A DNA stretch of 64,000 bases from Myroides sp. 1354 (GCF_030324495.1 NZ_JACAGN010000001.1:319838-383837); one strand, 5' to 3'; shown: positions 34,647-44,606, counted from the first letter of the stretch. Translations and numbers: made by a program. The notes: generated by a model from the sequence alone, not told the origin.

Positions 34647-35219
34647 TTATTTATCCGTTAATAGTTTTTTTAATTTCTCCCATCTGGGGTCTATATCTTC
34701 GTTGTCTGAATCGCTTTCCGTATCGTCTTCTTGCGAATCTTCCATTTCATTGTCTTCTTCTTCGTCCTCAAATAAAAAATCGAAGTCTTCTTCATCGAAA
34801 TCTTCGTTTTCTGCTGCTTCAGGGCTTACTCGTTTGACAGGAATGGACAATACAATTAATTCGTATATATACTGAGATAAATTTATCTCGTATTCATTCA
34901 TTGGAATGACTAATATTTCATCGTGATCATCGTTAAATTCTTCTCCAAATTTGACAATGAGGTTGAATTCATTCTCAATAGGAAGATCAAAATCTTCATT
35001 TGTAACGTCACAAGGAACATTGACAACTCCTTTTGCCTTAAAGTTTACCTCTAAATGGGTAGCTTTTTTATTTAAAAGAACGCTAATATTTGCTTGTATA
35101 CTGTTGAAATCGTCATAATTGTAATTTTTAAAAAAATCACTATCTATCTGATATTCAAAAGTATGTTCTCCATTTTTCAATCCTATGAAGGATATCGAAT
35201 ATGTTTTTTCGGTATTCAT
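34647..35219 (-). CDS. DUF177 (YceD-like) domain protein
   Basis: 190 residues from the ATG at 35219. A start at 35243 would lie inside the -7 promoter box, and one at 35228 is possible. The middle (NISVLLNKKATHLEVNFKAKGVVNVPCDVTNEDFDLPIE) fits the family, which precedes rpmF in most bacteria and is linked to 23S rRNA accumulation. The C-terminal third is extremely acidic (runs of D and E, about residues 145-180). Confidence 0.87.
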   Translation of the reverse strand: MNTEKTYSISFIGLKNGEHTFEYQIDSDFFKNYNYDDFNSIQANISVLLNKKATHLEVNFKAKGVVNVPCDVTNEDFDLPIENEFNLIVKFGEEFNDDHDEILVIPMNEYEINLSQYIYELIVLSIPVKRVSPEAAENEDFDEEDFDFLFEDEEEDNEMEDSQEDDTESDSDNEDIDPRWEKLKKLLTDK

Positions 35220-35240
35220 CAAATACATGATTTGAGCGTG

Positions 35241-35268
35241 CAAAGATAAAAAATTATTATTATTACAA
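35241..35268 (-). promoter_or_regulatory. Promoter of the DUF177-rpmF unit
   Basis: On the minus strand TTG (35266-35268), 17 bases, then TATCTTTG (35241-35248), an exact TAnnTTTG. It abuts the pdxA stop. Confidence 0.7.
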
Positions 35269-35269
35269 G

Positions 35270-36340
35270 CTAATTATCAAATTTTTTTGTGCTATTTTCT
35301 TTTTCTTGAGGTATTAGTGGGTTGCTCTTGGCTTCAATGTTTCTGTTTCTGTTTCTAAAAATATCAAGAGCTAAGTACAAGGCCTCGCGAAAAGAAGTGG
35401 GGTCAGCTAAGTTTTTACCTGCTATATCATAAGCTGTTCCGTGATCAGGTGAAGTTCTAATTTTATTTAGACCCGCGGTGTAGTTGACACCTTTACTGAA
35501 GGATAATGCTTTGAATGGAGCTAAGCCCTGATCGTGATAACACGCAATGACGGCGTCAAAGCTGTTGTAAAGTTGTGATCCAAAAAAGCCATCAGCTGGA
35601 AATGGACCGGATACGAGTATACCTTCTTCTGCTAGTTTTGTTATCGTTGGTTTGATGATTTCTTGCTCTTCTGTTCCAATAACGCCTTCGTCTCCTGCAT
35701 GTGGATTTAAACCTAAAATGGCAATACGCGGATTGAAGATATTGAAATCATTCATTAATGCTTCGCGAATCGTCTTAACTTTTTCTTCAATGCGTTGGGG
35801 TGTTATGGCTTGTGCAACGTCTTTTAAGGGAAGGTGGTCTGTTAATAATCCCACTTTTAAATCGTCGCTAACCAAAAGCATCAAGGCATTTCCCTCTAGT
35901 TGTTCATTGAGGTAATTGGTGTGTCCAGGGTGTTGAAATTCTTCCGATTGTGTATTGTATTTATTGATCGGAGCGGTTACTAAAATATCAATTTCATTGT
36001 TTTTTAGTGCTTCTGTCGCAGCTACAAATGATTTAATGGCATAACTTCCTATGATAGGATCGTTTTCACCATAGTTGATATTAATGTTCTCTTTCCACAA
36101 GTTTAACACGTTGAGTTTTCCTGTGATGATTTGATCCAAACTATCAATGCCTTGGAAATTCACATTGCTATTGATGTTCTTTTTGATATAAGATAAGGGC
36201 TTTGAACTACCGAATATAACGGGCGTACAAAGCTCGAGCATTCTGTTGTCTTCGAAACATTTAAGGATAATTTCGGGTCCAATACCGTTTAAATCGCCTA
36301 TTGATATACCTACCCTAACATTTTCTTCTTTATGGCTCAT
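35270..36340 (-). CDS. pdxA: 4-hydroxythreonine-4-phosphate dehydrogenase
   Basis: 356 residues from the ATG at 36340. The frame extends to 36466, but that part overlaps ribE on the other strand and reads as low-complexity AT-rich sequence. The enzyme acts in the DXP-dependent pyridoxal phosphate pathway. VGISIGDLNGIGPEIILK, VTAPINKY, GHTNYL, GLNPHAGDEGVIG and ACYHDQGLAPFKAL are family signatures with the metal-binding His residues. Confidence 0.96.
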   Translation of the reverse strand: MSHKEENVRVGISIGDLNGIGPEIILKCFEDNRMLELCTPVIFGSSKPLSYIKKNINSNVNFQGIDSLDQIITGKLNVLNLWKENININYGENDPIIGSYAIKSFVAATEALKNNEIDILVTAPINKYNTQSEEFQHPGHTNYLNEQLEGNALMLLVSDDLKVGLLTDHLPLKDVAQAITPQRIEEKVKTIREALMNDFNIFNPRIAILGLNPHAGDEGVIGTEEQEIIKPTITKLAEEGILVSGPFPADGFFGSQLYNSFDAVIACYHDQGLAPFKALSFSKGVNYTAGLNKIRTSPDHGTAYDIAGKNLADPTSFREALYLALDIFRNRNRNIEAKSNPLIPQEKENSTKKFDN

Positions 36341-36360
36341 AGTTTCGTATAAATTATTAG

Positions 36361-36380
36361 TAATTTTGAAAACAAATTTA
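36361..36380. promoter_or_regulatory. Overlapping divergent -7 elements for ribE and pdxA
   Basis: TAATTTTG (36361-36368) on the plus strand and TAAATTTG (36373-36380) on the minus strand are both exact TAnnTTTG matches, pointing to ribE and pdxA. The two boxes are four bases apart. Confidence 0.5.
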
Positions 36381-36397
36381 ATAAAATAAATGGAGTA

Positions 36398-36991
36398 ATG
36401 TTTACAGGAATTGTTGAAGAAATTGCAATTGTTAAAAATATTGCACGAGAAAAAGAAAATATACACCTAACTGTGTCGTGTTCATTCGTGAATGAGTTGA
36501 AGATTGATCAGAGTGTTTTGCACAATGGAATATGTTTGACAGTGGTGGCGATTGAAAACGAAACCTTTACTGTAACGGCAATTAAAGAAACCATTGATGT
36601 TACTACTTTGGGGCAGTGGAAAATCGGACAAGAGATTAATTTAGAACGAGGAATGTTAGTCAATGCACGTTTGGACGGACATATTGTACAAGGGCATGTA
36701 GATGCGGTTGGGCAATGCGTGTCTATTGTAGATGCAGAGGGAAGTACATATTATGGTTTTGAATATGATTCAAAAGTAAAACACACGACAATCCCTAAAG
36801 GATCAATAACGATTGATGGGACGAGTTTAACGGTGGTTGATTCAGGGGTCAATAGCTTCAGTGTTGCTATTATTCCCTATACTAAAGAACATACTCTTTT
36901 CAAGTATTATGAGGTTGGGCAAGCGGTTAATTTAGAGTTTGACGTCATTGGGAAGTATGTGGAGAAATTACTGCAGATTAGGAGTAATTAA
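36398..36991 (+). CDS. ribE: Riboflavin synthase, alpha subunit
   Basis: 197 residues made of two similar lumazine-binding halves: MFTGIVEEIA with LVNARLDGHIVQGHVDAVG, and a second half with GSITIDGTSLTVVD and FDVIGKYVEKLL. It converts two 6,7-dimethyl-8-ribityllumazine to riboflavin. The motif at the N-terminus fixes the start. Upstream is pdxA, divergent; both act in cofactor synthesis. Confidence 0.96.
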   Translation: MFTGIVEEIAIVKNIAREKENIHLTVSCSFVNELKIDQSVLHNGICLTVVAIENETFTVTAIKETIDVTTLGQWKIGQEINLERGMLVNARLDGHIVQGHVDAVGQCVSIVDAEGSTYYGFEYDSKVKHTTIPKGSITIDGTSLTVVDSGVNSFSVAIIPYTKEHTLFKYYEVGQAVNLEFDVIGKYVEKLLQIRSN

Positions 36992-37032
36992 GAACTTTAT
37001 GTTAAAAATTCGATGTATTTGTTCTGAACTAT

Positions 37033-37040
37033 TACATTTG
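37033..37040 (+). promoter_or_regulatory. Putative -7 element of the sigma factor operon
   Basis: TACATTTG, an exact TAnnTTTG, 17 bases before the ATG at 37058. It suggests a housekeeping-type promoter for this operon. Confidence 0.45.
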
Positions 37041-37057
37041 AATTGTAAAACAGTAAT

Positions 37058-37642
37058 ATGAAAATGGATGTGCAAAGTCAAAACTTTGTTTCGATGTCAG
37101 ATGAGGAATTAGTACAATTCATCATTCACAATGGAAATACAAGTTTGTTCGGTATACTTTATGATCGGTATGGTCAGAAAGTGTATCAGAAATGTTTGGG
37201 ATTCGCCGAATCCCGCGATGCTGCAGAAGATTTGACGCAAGATGTTTTCGTGAAATTATACCTTAATTTAAAGTCATTTCGAGGAGAATCAAAATTTTCA
37301 ACTTGGCTTTATTCGTTTACGTATAATCATTGCGTTAATTATTCGAAGTCTATTTTAAAACGGCATAGAGATAATGTGGAATTGCAGGAAGAGGCATTGT
37401 ATGTTTCTACTGTGGACGAGGAAGTGACAGATGAAGAGATTTTTTCACTAACAGTTGAAAAACTTCAAGAGGCGCTAAGCTTAATTGACCCAGAAGATAA
37501 AATCGTTTTATTGATGAAGTATCAGGATGATAAATCAATAAAAGAAATAGCACTATTACTTGAATTAGGAGAAAGTGCAGTAAAAATGCGATTACACAGG
37601 GCTAAAAAGAAAATTGTAGAATTATATAATTCGTTGTCATAA
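37058..37642 (+). CDS. RNA polymerase sigma factor, ECF type
   Basis: 194 residues. Region 2 is visible as LFGILYDRYGQKVYQKCLGF, then DAAEDLTQDVFVKLYLNLKSF and FSTWLYSFTYNHCVN. Region 4 ends with LMKYQDDKSIKEIALLLELGESAVKMRLHRAKKKI, the helix-turn-helix. Its stop overlaps the next start (TAATG). No zinc-type anti-sigma factor follows; instead there is a 76-residue soluble protein and a membrane protein. Confidence 0.93.
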   Translation: MKMDVQSQNFVSMSDEELVQFIIHNGNTSLFGILYDRYGQKVYQKCLGFAESRDAAEDLTQDVFVKLYLNLKSFRGESKFSTWLYSFTYNHCVNYSKSILKRHRDNVELQEEALYVSTVDEEVTDEEIFSLTVEKLQEALSLIDPEDKIVLLMKYQDDKSIKEIALLLELGESAVKMRLHRAKKKIVELYNSLS

Positions 37643-37872
37643 TGGAGAATCCTTTTAAGAAAATACTGCAAGACGAGAAATTGCCGGACTATCTGAAAGA
37701 TCGGGTGATTGACAATTTGAATTTTATTAAACTTTCCTTAGATGTGTCTGAACTCTATACGGTACAAGTACCTAAAGTTGTAGAGTCATTTATAGGAGAC
37801 GTTGATAAAGAGAAAGAAAAGAAAATAATAGAAAGAATTAAAAAAGAAGATCATGATGGAGAAGTTATATAG
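37642..37872 (+). CDS. Small charged protein in the sigma factor operon
   Basis: 76 residues, overlapping the sigma gene stop by one base and the next gene by 20 bases. It has no membrane segment or signal peptide and no family I recognise. The C-terminal third is strongly charged (KEKEKKIIERIKKEDHDGE). By position it could act on the sigma factor, but nothing in the sequence proves it. Confidence 0.75.
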   Translation: MENPFKKILQDEKLPDYLKDRVIDNLNFIKLSLDVSELYTVQVPKVVESFIGDVDKEKEKKIIERIKKEDHDGEVI

Positions 37873-38680
37873 TTTTGAATATCCAAGTGAGATGATTAAC
37901 GATGTGATGAATTCGCTAATTAAAGGTGTTTTTGGTTTTCTGCTCATCGCGGGCTATGTGCTGCTTTGTTGGCTCATGCTGAAGCTTTTTTCCTATATCC
38001 TTAAAAAGATGTTTAAGCTCATTCGCTTAGATAAAATTCAGGAAGGATTGGACGATAATGAATTTTTGAGTAAAGTTAAAATTAGAGTAAAAGTAGATGC
38101 TGTTTTGCTCTTTTTTGTCAAGGTGTTCCTTGTGTTCCTTATGGTGCTCATTGGTGCAGAGCTCTTTGGATTGGAAATTGTTTCACGTGAAATAGGTAAT
38201 CTGATGATGTTTGTGCCTAAGTTATTCGTGGCGCTATTGATTTTTATTGGTGGACTTTACTTTGCTTCGTGGATTAAGAAAGTAATCGTTGAAGTGCTGA
38301 AAGCTGTTGATTTTGTTGGAGCGCGCATGATTGGAAATATTCTGTTCTATTTGATTTTGATTTTTGTTGTGATTACAACATTGAATCAAATGGGAATCGA
38401 TACCTCTATTATTACGAGTAATATCTCCATTATTATTGGTGCAATTCTATTGACTGTTGCTTTGTCTCTGGGATTAGGGGCAAAAGATGTAGTGACGAAG
38501 TTGTTGTATTCGTTTTATGCAAGAAAGAATTTGGAAATTGGTCAGTATATCTCAATTGATGGGTTGAAAGGGTATGTAATATCCATTGATAATATTTACT
38601 TGTGTTTGTTGGTGGAGGGAAAAAAGAACTACATTCCAATTAAAACTGTTTCGGAAAGTCATATTGAAATATTAAAATAA
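37853..38680 (+). CDS. MscS-like mechanosensitive channel family membrane protein
   Basis: 275 residues. There are about five membrane segments (GVFGFLLIAGYVLLCWLML, VLLFFVKVFLVFLMVLIGAE, LFVALLIFIGGLYFASW, ILFYLILIFVVITTL and IIIGAILLTVALSLGLGAKD). The last, followed by VVTKLLYSFYARKNLEIGQYISIDGLKGYV, resembles the pore helix and start of the beta domain of MscS proteins, and the protein ends soon after. The start overlaps the preceding gene by 20 bases. An alternative start is at 37856 (MEKLYS). Confidence 0.75.
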   Translation: MMEKLYSFEYPSEMINDVMNSLIKGVFGFLLIAGYVLLCWLMLKLFSYILKKMFKLIRLDKIQEGLDDNEFLSKVKIRVKVDAVLLFFVKVFLVFLMVLIGAELFGLEIVSREIGNLMMFVPKLFVALLIFIGGLYFASWIKKVIVEVLKAVDFVGARMIGNILFYLILIFVVITTLNQMGIDTSIITSNISIIIGAILLTVALSLGLGAKDVVTKLLYSFYARKNLEIGQYISIDGLKGYVISIDNIYLCLLVEGKKNYIPIKTVSESHIEILK

Positions 38681-38707
38681 AAAATGCCTTTGGGCATTTT
38701 TTTTTTT
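38679..38707 (+). terminator. Terminator of the sigma factor operon
   Basis: AAAAATGCC pairs with GGGCATTTTT around a TTT loop and is followed by more T. Confidence 0.8.
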
Positions 38708-38817
38708 AGATAGAAGTGAGAAGAGAGGGGAAAAGGGTGATTTTTTCTTTTTTTAAAAAATAATCTTTTAATAAGAATTTCTTTTCTTCTCTCTTCTTTC
38801 TTCTTTCCAATCAAAAA

Positions 38818-39645
38818 TTAGTCAATTTTAAATGTCAAGACCGAGATAGGAGAGTGGTTAACTAAATCTTCACTAATACTTCCGTTAAAGAAATGTGCTA
38901 AACCGGTACGTCCATGTGTGGCAATTGCAATTAAATCGGCGTCTATTTTTTGACAGTAATTTAAAATCCCTTTTTCTACGTTGATGTCATTGTAAATGCT
39001 TAGATCGAATTCTTTATCTGTGATGTCTTCCAAGAAAGTTTCTAGTGTTTCTTCAGCAACATGTGTTGGTTTAAAGCTATTAGGTGTATTGACCATTAAT
39101 AGATGTAAATCAGCGCCAATTATTTTGTTTAGCGCTAAGGTGCTTTTGAAAGAATCTTTCATTTCACTCGTGAAATCCGAAGCGAAGACAATGTCTTTGA
39201 TGCAGCTATCTTCAAAATCGCCTTTTACTACAAAAACAGGAACAGGTGATGTGCGTACCACTTTTTGGGTATTTGATCCTACGAAATATTCCTTCATTCC
39301 ACTTGCTCCGTGAGACCCCATTACAATTAGGTCCACTTCGTTGTGAATCGCAGATTTAGTCACACCTTGCGAAGTGCGGTCTAAGATTAAACTAGTTGAA
39401 ACTGTTAATCCATCAAATAAAGAATCTAAAGCGATTTGCTGTAATTTTTGTTCAGCAGCATTTTTGAAGAACATTACTTCAGGAGCCGGTGTTCCCTTGC
39501 TAATGCCATCACTTGTTTCTTGAGGTAAGTCAAGAATGTGTAATAAGATGATTTCTGCATTGTGTTTTTTTGCAAAATTTACACCTGCTTTGATTGCGCT
39601 ATGTGCCTGTTGTGAAAAATCGGTTGGTATTAATATTTTTTTCAT
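38818..39645 (-). CDS. Universal stress protein, two Usp domains
   Basis: 275 residues. The first Usp domain starts KKILIPTDFSQQAHSAIKAG and contains VDLIVMGSHGASGMKEYFVGSNTQKVVRTSPVPVFVV, with the G-x2-G-x9-G-S/T nucleotide-binding pattern. The second ends DLIAIATHGRTGLAHFFNGSISEDLVNHSPISVLTF. The family is cytosolic and linked to stress survival and ATP binding. It is a single gene. The bases between it and the sigma operon include GA- and CT-rich tracts. Confidence 0.94.
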   Translation of the reverse strand: MKKILIPTDFSQQAHSAIKAGVNFAKKHNAEIILLHILDLPQETSDGISKGTPAPEVMFFKNAAEQKLQQIALDSLFDGLTVSTSLILDRTSQGVTKSAIHNEVDLIVMGSHGASGMKEYFVGSNTQKVVRTSPVPVFVVKGDFEDSCIKDIVFASDFTSEMKDSFKSTLALNKIIGADLHLLMVNTPNSFKPTHVAEETLETFLEDITDKEFDLSIYNDINVEKGILNYCQKIDADLIAIATHGRTGLAHFFNGSISEDLVNHSPISVLTFKID

Positions 39646-39752
39646 AATTAAGTGTAAAAGTGGATTAAGTGTTTAACATGTTTTTTCAGTGTTCTAAATT
39701 TAAGCATATAATTATCAATACACAAAAGTTTTTATTAGTACAAAAAAAATAG

Positions 39753-39760
39753 TATATTTG
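39753..39760 (+). promoter_or_regulatory. Putative -7 element of the rimP-nusA-infB operon
   Basis: TATATTTG, exact TAnnTTTG, followed by C, 63 bases before rimP. It would give a leader of about 58 bases that contains the hairpin at 39791-39816. Confidence 0.55.
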
Positions 39761-39790
39761 CACCGTTATTTATTAAAGAAGTTAAATAAT

Positions 39791-39816
39791 GAGGGGACAT
39801 AATGTCCCCTCTTTTT
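39791..39816 (+). terminator. Terminator-like hairpin in the rimP leader (possible attenuator)
   Basis: GAGGGGACAT pairs with ATGTCCCCTC, with at least 8 G/C-rich pairs, and is followed by TTTTT. It lies between the promoter box and the rimP start, only seven bases before the ATG, so any transcript from that promoter must pass it. Confidence 0.7.
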
Positions 39817-39823
39817 ATAGCAT

Positions 39824-40291
39824 ATGACATTTAAAAACAAAGTACAAGAGTTGTTGGATGCAGCTTTAGCTGAGAAGCAAGAGTTGTTTTTGATTGAAAT
39901 GACAATTTCTCCAGACAATAAGATCATGGTGACCTTAGATGGAGATAACGGGGTAAATTTGCAAGACTGTATTGATGTAAGTAGAGCCATAGAGCACAAT
40001 TTAGATAGAGAAGAACACGATTTTGCTCTAGAAGTTGCCTCTGCGGGTGCGACATCACCGTTGAAATTGTTGCGTCAGTATAAGAAGAATATTGGAAGAA
40101 AAGTGAAGTTAGTCACTTTGAGCCAAGAGAAGTACGAGGCGACAATAGCGGAAGTCGGAGAAGCATCGATCGTATTACAGTGGAAAGCGCGTGAAGCAAA
40201 AGCTGTTGGAAAAGGAAAGGTTACAGTTGAAAAAGAAGCTGTTATACCATTCGAAAATATAAAAGAAGCTAGTATAATAATTTCATTTTAA
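39824..40291 (+). CDS. rimP: Ribosome maturation factor RimP
   Basis: 155 residues, needed for assembly of the 30S subunit. [39 protein letters not shown] and [20 protein letters not shown] followed by NIGRKVKL are the family signatures (the ExxSxG... segment is [11 protein letters not shown] here). It is the first gene of rimP-nusA-infB, the usual order. Confidence 0.95.
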   Translation: MTFKNKVQELLDAALAEKQELFLIEMTISPDNKIMVTLDGDNGVNLQDCIDVSRAIEHNLDREEHDFALEVASAGATSPLKLLRQYKKNIGRKVKLVTLSQEKYEATIAEVGEASIVLQWKAREAKAVGKGKVTVEKEAVIPFENIKEASIIISF

Positions 40292-40302
40292 AAAAATATC
40301 AG

Positions 40303-41541
40303 ATGGAGAATAGTGGTTTAGTAGAATCGTTCTCAGAATTTCAAGAGTTAAAATACATTGATAGAGTTACGTTAATGGCCATCTTAGAAGATGTATTCAG
40401 AAATGCATTGAAAAAGAAATATGGTGATGACGATAACTTCGATATCATTATTAACCCTGATAAAGGAGATTTCCAGGTTTTTAGAAGTAGAATCGTTGTA
40501 AACGATGGTGAGGTTGAGGATGATAAATATGAGATTTCATTAAGTGAAGCTAGAAAGATTGAATCGGATTTTGAAGTAGGAGAAGAAGTTTCGGAAGAAG
40601 TGAAGTTAGAAGATATTGGAAGAAGAGCAGTATTAGCTTTACGTCAATATTTGAATTCAAAAGTTACGGAGCATGACAATGCTACGCTATATAAGCAATT
40701 TAAAGAGGTAATCGGAGAGATTTACGCAGCAGAAGTACATCATATTCGTCCAAAAGTTGTAATTTTGATGGATGATGAAGGAAATGAGATTGTTTTGCCA
40801 AAAGAAAAACAAATTCCTTCTGACTTTTTCAGAAAAGGAGATACAGTAAAAGGAATTATTGAGGCTGTTGAATTGAAAGGAGCAAAACCTCAAATTATCA
40901 TGTCTAGAACATCGAACCGATTCCTAGAGCGTTTGTTAGAACAAGAAATTCCTGAAATTGGCGAAGATAAAATCTACGTGAAGAAGGTAGTTCGAATTCC
41001 AGGTGAAAAAGCAAAGATTGCAGTTGAAGGATCAGATGATCGAATTGATCCTGTAGGAGCTTGTGTTGGAATGAAAGGGTCACGTATCCACGGAATCGTT
41101 AGAGAACTTGGAAACGAAAACATAGACGTTATTCATTATACAACCAATACAGACTTGTTTATTAAACGTGCATTAGCACCTGCAAAAGTAAATAAGGTTG
41201 TATTTGATGAAGAAACCAAAAAAGCGAACGTATATTTAGATACGGAAGAAGTTTCTAGAGCAATTGGTAAAGGAGGGCAAAACATCAAGTTAGCAGGGAT
41301 GTTAACTGGATTTGATATCGATGTGATGCGCGAATTAAACCCAGAAGATGACGATGTTGAATTAAGAGAATTCAGCGATGAAATCGACATGTGGGTAATT
41401 GAAGAGTTTGCTAAGATTGGATTAGATACAGCAAAAAGCGTGTTGAATTTAAGTGTTGAGGAATTAATCAAACGCACAGATTTAGAAGAAGAAACGATTC
41501 AAGAGGTTCTTCGTATTCTGAAGGAGGAGTTTGAGGATTAA
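40303..41541 (+). CDS. nusA: Transcription termination/antitermination protein NusA
   Basis: 412 residues. It has an N-terminal RNA polymerase-binding domain (LMAILEDVFRNALKKKYG), an S1 domain (around residues 135-200), and two KH domains with GACVGMKGSRIHGIVREL and AIGKGGQNIKLAG. A C-terminal helical part follows. The two acidic repeats of E. coli NusA are absent, as in many other bacteria. It lies 11 bases after rimP. Confidence 0.96.
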   Translation: MENSGLVESFSEFQELKYIDRVTLMAILEDVFRNALKKKYGDDDNFDIIINPDKGDFQVFRSRIVVNDGEVEDDKYEISLSEARKIESDFEVGEEVSEEVKLEDIGRRAVLALRQYLNSKVTEHDNATLYKQFKEVIGEIYAAEVHHIRPKVVILMDDEGNEIVLPKEKQIPSDFFRKGDTVKGIIEAVELKGAKPQIIMSRTSNRFLERLLEQEIPEIGEDKIYVKKVVRIPGEKAKIAVEGSDDRIDPVGACVGMKGSRIHGIVRELGNENIDVIHYTTNTDLFIKRALAPAKVNKVVFDEETKKANVYLDTEEVSRAIGKGGQNIKLAGMLTGFDIDVMRELNPEDDDVELREFSDEIDMWVIEEFAKIGLDTAKSVLNLSVEELIKRTDLEEETIQEVLRILKEEFED

Positions 41542-41592
41542 TCCAACACTTCTATTAACAACACAACACAAATAATACACTAAAAAGATAAT

Positions 41593-44586
41593 ATGTCTGA
41601 AGAAAGAGCAATAAGAATAAATAAAGTTTTAAGGGAATTAAATATTTCTCTAGATAGAGCCGTGGACTTTTTGAAAGGCAAAGGGTATGAAATCGATGCA
41701 ACACCAAATGCAAAGATTTCCCAAGAAGAATTTAACGTTCTGAACAAACAGTTTTCTGCTGATAGAGGGAAAAAGGAAGCTTCTATTGAAGTGAGTGAAG
41801 AGAAGAGAAAAGAAAAGGAAGCGCTTAAAGTTGAGCGTGAACGCGAATTAGAAGAAAAGAGAAAACAAGAAGAACAAGCTCGTATCAAGAAAGAACAAGA
41901 GATCATTAGAGCCAAAGCAGAGGAGCAAGTTGCTATTAAAACTGTGGGTCAAATTGATCTAGAACCTAAAAAAACTTTAGAATCTTCTTCAGCTGTATCT
42001 GAAAAAGTGGTTGAGAAAGAAGAAAAGAAAGCTGAGCCTGTAAAGAGTGAAGAACCAGTTGCGAAAGAAAGCGTTGCACAAGAAAAAGTAGAGGAGAAAG
42101 TGGAAGCTACTCCTGTTGCTAAGGTTGATGTCGATTCAAAAACTGATTCAGCAAAAAATACGACAAAAAAAGTTGAAGCGAAGAAAGTAGCGAATAAAGA
42201 ATCAAAAGTAAAAGACAAACCTGTGGAAGAAAAGCAACATAAGGAGTCTGCTAAAATAGCAAACGAAGAAACTAAAGTAGTTGAAGACGATAAAGTTGAT
42301 GCGAAGTTAGGTGATGAAATTATCAAAACGAATTATCAAAAACTTTCAGGGACTACTTTTACAGGGCAAACGATCGATTTGTCACAGTTTGACAAGCCTA
42401 AAAAGAAGAAGGAAGAGAAGAAAGACGACAAAAAAGGCAATGCAGCTGGGCGAAATAAAAGAAAACGTATTGCAAAACCTGCCAATGCGGAAGGCGCTGG
42501 TGCTAACCAAAATAACGCAGGTGGAACTGCTAATAAACCAGGTGGAAACGCGAACAGACCAGGAGGGAACAACAATAACCGTCCAGGAGGAAATAACGCG
42601 AATAAACCAGGTGGTAACAATGGCAAGTTCAATAAGAACAACAACAATCGCAGAAATGCTCCTGTTGTAAAAGCAGAGCCAACAGACGAAGAAGTTAAAA
42701 ACCAAATCAAAGAAACGCTTGAGCGTTTACAAGGAAAAGGAAATAAATCTAAGGCTGCGAAATATCGTAGAGATAAACGCGATGTTCACCGTAAGAAATC
42801 AGATGAGGAACAAAGAGCTTTAGAAGCTGGAAACAAAGTTCTGAAAGTAACGGAATTTGTTACAGTTGGTGAAATTGCTACTATGATGGATGTGCCAATT
42901 ACAAAAGTAATCGGAACGTGTATGTCATTGGGAATCATGGTTACCATGAACCAACGTTTAGATGCGGAGACATTGACTATTGTTGCGGATGAATTTGGCT
43001 ATGAAGTTGACTTTACAACTGCTGACTTAGAAGAAGCAATTGAAGAAGCACCAGATAGACCAGAAGATTTAAAACCTCGTGCACCAATCGTGACTGTAAT
43101 GGGACACGTGGATCACGGTAAGACCTCTTTATTGGATTACGTGCGTAAAGCCAACGTAATTGCAGGAGAGTCTGGAGGGATTACACAACACATCGGAGCA
43201 TATGGAGTAACCTTAGAGAATGGTCAGCAAATTACCTTCTTAGATACACCAGGTCACGAGGCGTTTACAGCGATGCGTGCACGTGGAGCTCAGGTAACGG
43301 ATATCGTAATTATCGTAATTGCAGCGGATGATGACATCATGCCACAGACAAAAGAGGCAATCAGTCACGCACAAGCTGCAGGTGTACCTATTATTTTTGC
43401 AATCAATAAAGTGGATAAGCCAACGGCGAACCCAGAGAAGATTAAAGAGAAATTAGCTTCGATGAATTTATTGGTTGAAGAATGGGGAGGTACTTACCAA
43501 TCACAAGATATTTCTGCCAAACAAGGTATCGGAATGAAAGAATTGTTAGAGAAAGTTTTACTCGAGGCAGAAATGTTAGAGTTAAAAGCAAACCCTGACA
43601 AAGCAGCATCGGGTACTGTGGTTGAGGCATACTTAGATAAAGGACGTGGATATGTATCAACAGTATTAGTACAAGCAGGTACGTTGAAAGTAGGGGATTA
43701 CCTCTTAGCAGGATGTAACCATGGTAAAGTGCGTGCAATGCACGATGAGCGTGGAAATTCAGTAAAAGAGGCAGGACCTTCAAGACCAATTTCTGTATTG
43801 GGATTAGATGGTGCACCTGGAGCTGGAGATAAATTCAACGTATTTGAAGAAGAAAAAGAAGCAAAACAAATCGCTGCTAAACGTACGCAATTGTTACGTG
43901 AGCAATCGGTTCGTGCACAAAGACATATTACACTTGCAGAGATTGGACGTCGTATCGCTTTAGGAGATTTCAAGGAATTGAACATCATCTTAAAAGGAGA
44001 CGTGGATGGATCTGTTGAAGCACTTTCGGATTCATTCTCGAAATTATCAACAGAAGAAATTCAAATCAATATCATCCACAAAGGAGTGGGTGCAATCACA
44101 GAATCTGACGTATTGTTAGCTTCTGCATCAGATGCAATTATTATCGGATTCAACGTACGTCCGATGGCTTCTGCCAAAGTACTAGCAGATAAAGAGGAAA
44201 TCGATATCAGAAACTACTCAATTATCTATGACGCAATTGACGACTTGAAAGATGCAATGGAAGGTATGTTATCTCCAGAGTTGAAAGAGGAAGTTACGGG
44301 TACAGCTGAAATTAGAGAGTTATTCAAAATTTCAAAAGTGGGTACGATTGCAGGATGTATGGTTATTGATGGAAAAATCTTCCGTAATTCTAGAATCCGC
44401 TTAATCCGCGAGGGGGTTGTTATCTATACAGGTGAACTTACTGCGCTTAAACGTTTCAAAGATGACGTCAAAGAAGTATCGAAAGGGTATGATTGTGGTA
44501 TCCAAATCAAGAACTACAACGATATCAAAGAATACGATACAATTGAGGCATTCCAAGAAGTAGAAGTAAAGAAAAAACTGAAGTAA
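41593..44586 (+). CDS. infB: Translation initiation factor IF-2
   Basis: 997 residues. The N-terminal third is low-complexity: a Lys/Glu-rich part (about residues 50-260) and an Asn/Gly/Pro-rich stretch (about 300-355, units such as NKPGGN and NRPGGN). The GTPase domain begins near residue 495, with [12 protein letters not shown] (P-loop), [16 protein letters not shown] (G3) and NKVDK (G4). The C-terminal domains bind initiator tRNA. The long repeats of the N-terminus are normal for the family. It ends the operon at a strong terminator. Confidence 0.97.
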   Translation: MSEERAIRINKVLRELNISLDRAVDFLKGKGYEIDATPNAKISQEEFNVLNKQFSADRGKKEASIEVSEEKRKEKEALKVERERELEEKRKQEEQARIKKEQEIIRAKAEEQVAIKTVGQIDLEPKKTLESSSAVSEKVVEKEEKKAEPVKSEEPVAKESVAQEKVEEKVEATPVAKVDVDSKTDSAKNTTKKVEAKKVANKESKVKDKPVEEKQHKESAKIANEETKVVEDDKVDAKLGDEIIKTNYQKLSGTTFTGQTIDLSQFDKPKKKKEEKKDDKKGNAAGRNKRKRIAKPANAEGAGANQNNAGGTANKPGGNANRPGGNNNNRPGGNNANKPGGNNGKFNKNNNNRRNAPVVKAEPTDEEVKNQIKETLERLQGKGNKSKAAKYRRDKRDVHRKKSDEEQRALEAGNKVLKVTEFVTVGEIATMMDVPITKVIGTCMSLGIMVTMNQRLDAETLTIVADEFGYEVDFTTADLEEAIEEAPDRPEDLKPRAPIVTVMGHVDHGKTSLLDYVRKANVIAGESGGITQHIGAYGVTLENGQQITFLDTPGHEAFTAMRARGAQVTDIVIIVIAADDDIMPQTKEAISHAQAAGVPIIFAINKVDKPTANPEKIKEKLASMNLLVEEWGGTYQSQDISAKQGIGMKELLEKVLLEAEMLELKANPDKAASGTVVEAYLDKGRGYVSTVLVQAGTLKVGDYLLAGCNHGKVRAMHDERGNSVKEAGPSRPISVLGLDGAPGAGDKFNVFEEEKEAKQIAAKRTQLLREQSVRAQRHITLAEIGRRIALGDFKELNIILKGDVDGSVEALSDSFSKLSTEEIQINIIHKGVGAITESDVLLASASDAIIIGFNVRPMASAKVLADKEEIDIRNYSIIYDAIDDLKDAMEGMLSPELKEEVTGTAEIRELFKISKVGTIAGCMVIDGKIFRNSRIRLIREGVVIYTGELTALKRFKDDVKEVSKGYDCGIQIKNYNDIKEYDTIEAFQEVEVKKKLK

Positions 44587-44606
44587 TAAAAAGTTATTTA
44601 TCAGAC

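Noticed and set aside
36341..36466. Extended pdxA start
   Set aside because: The extension overlaps ribE and its promoter on the other strand and reads as low-complexity residues.
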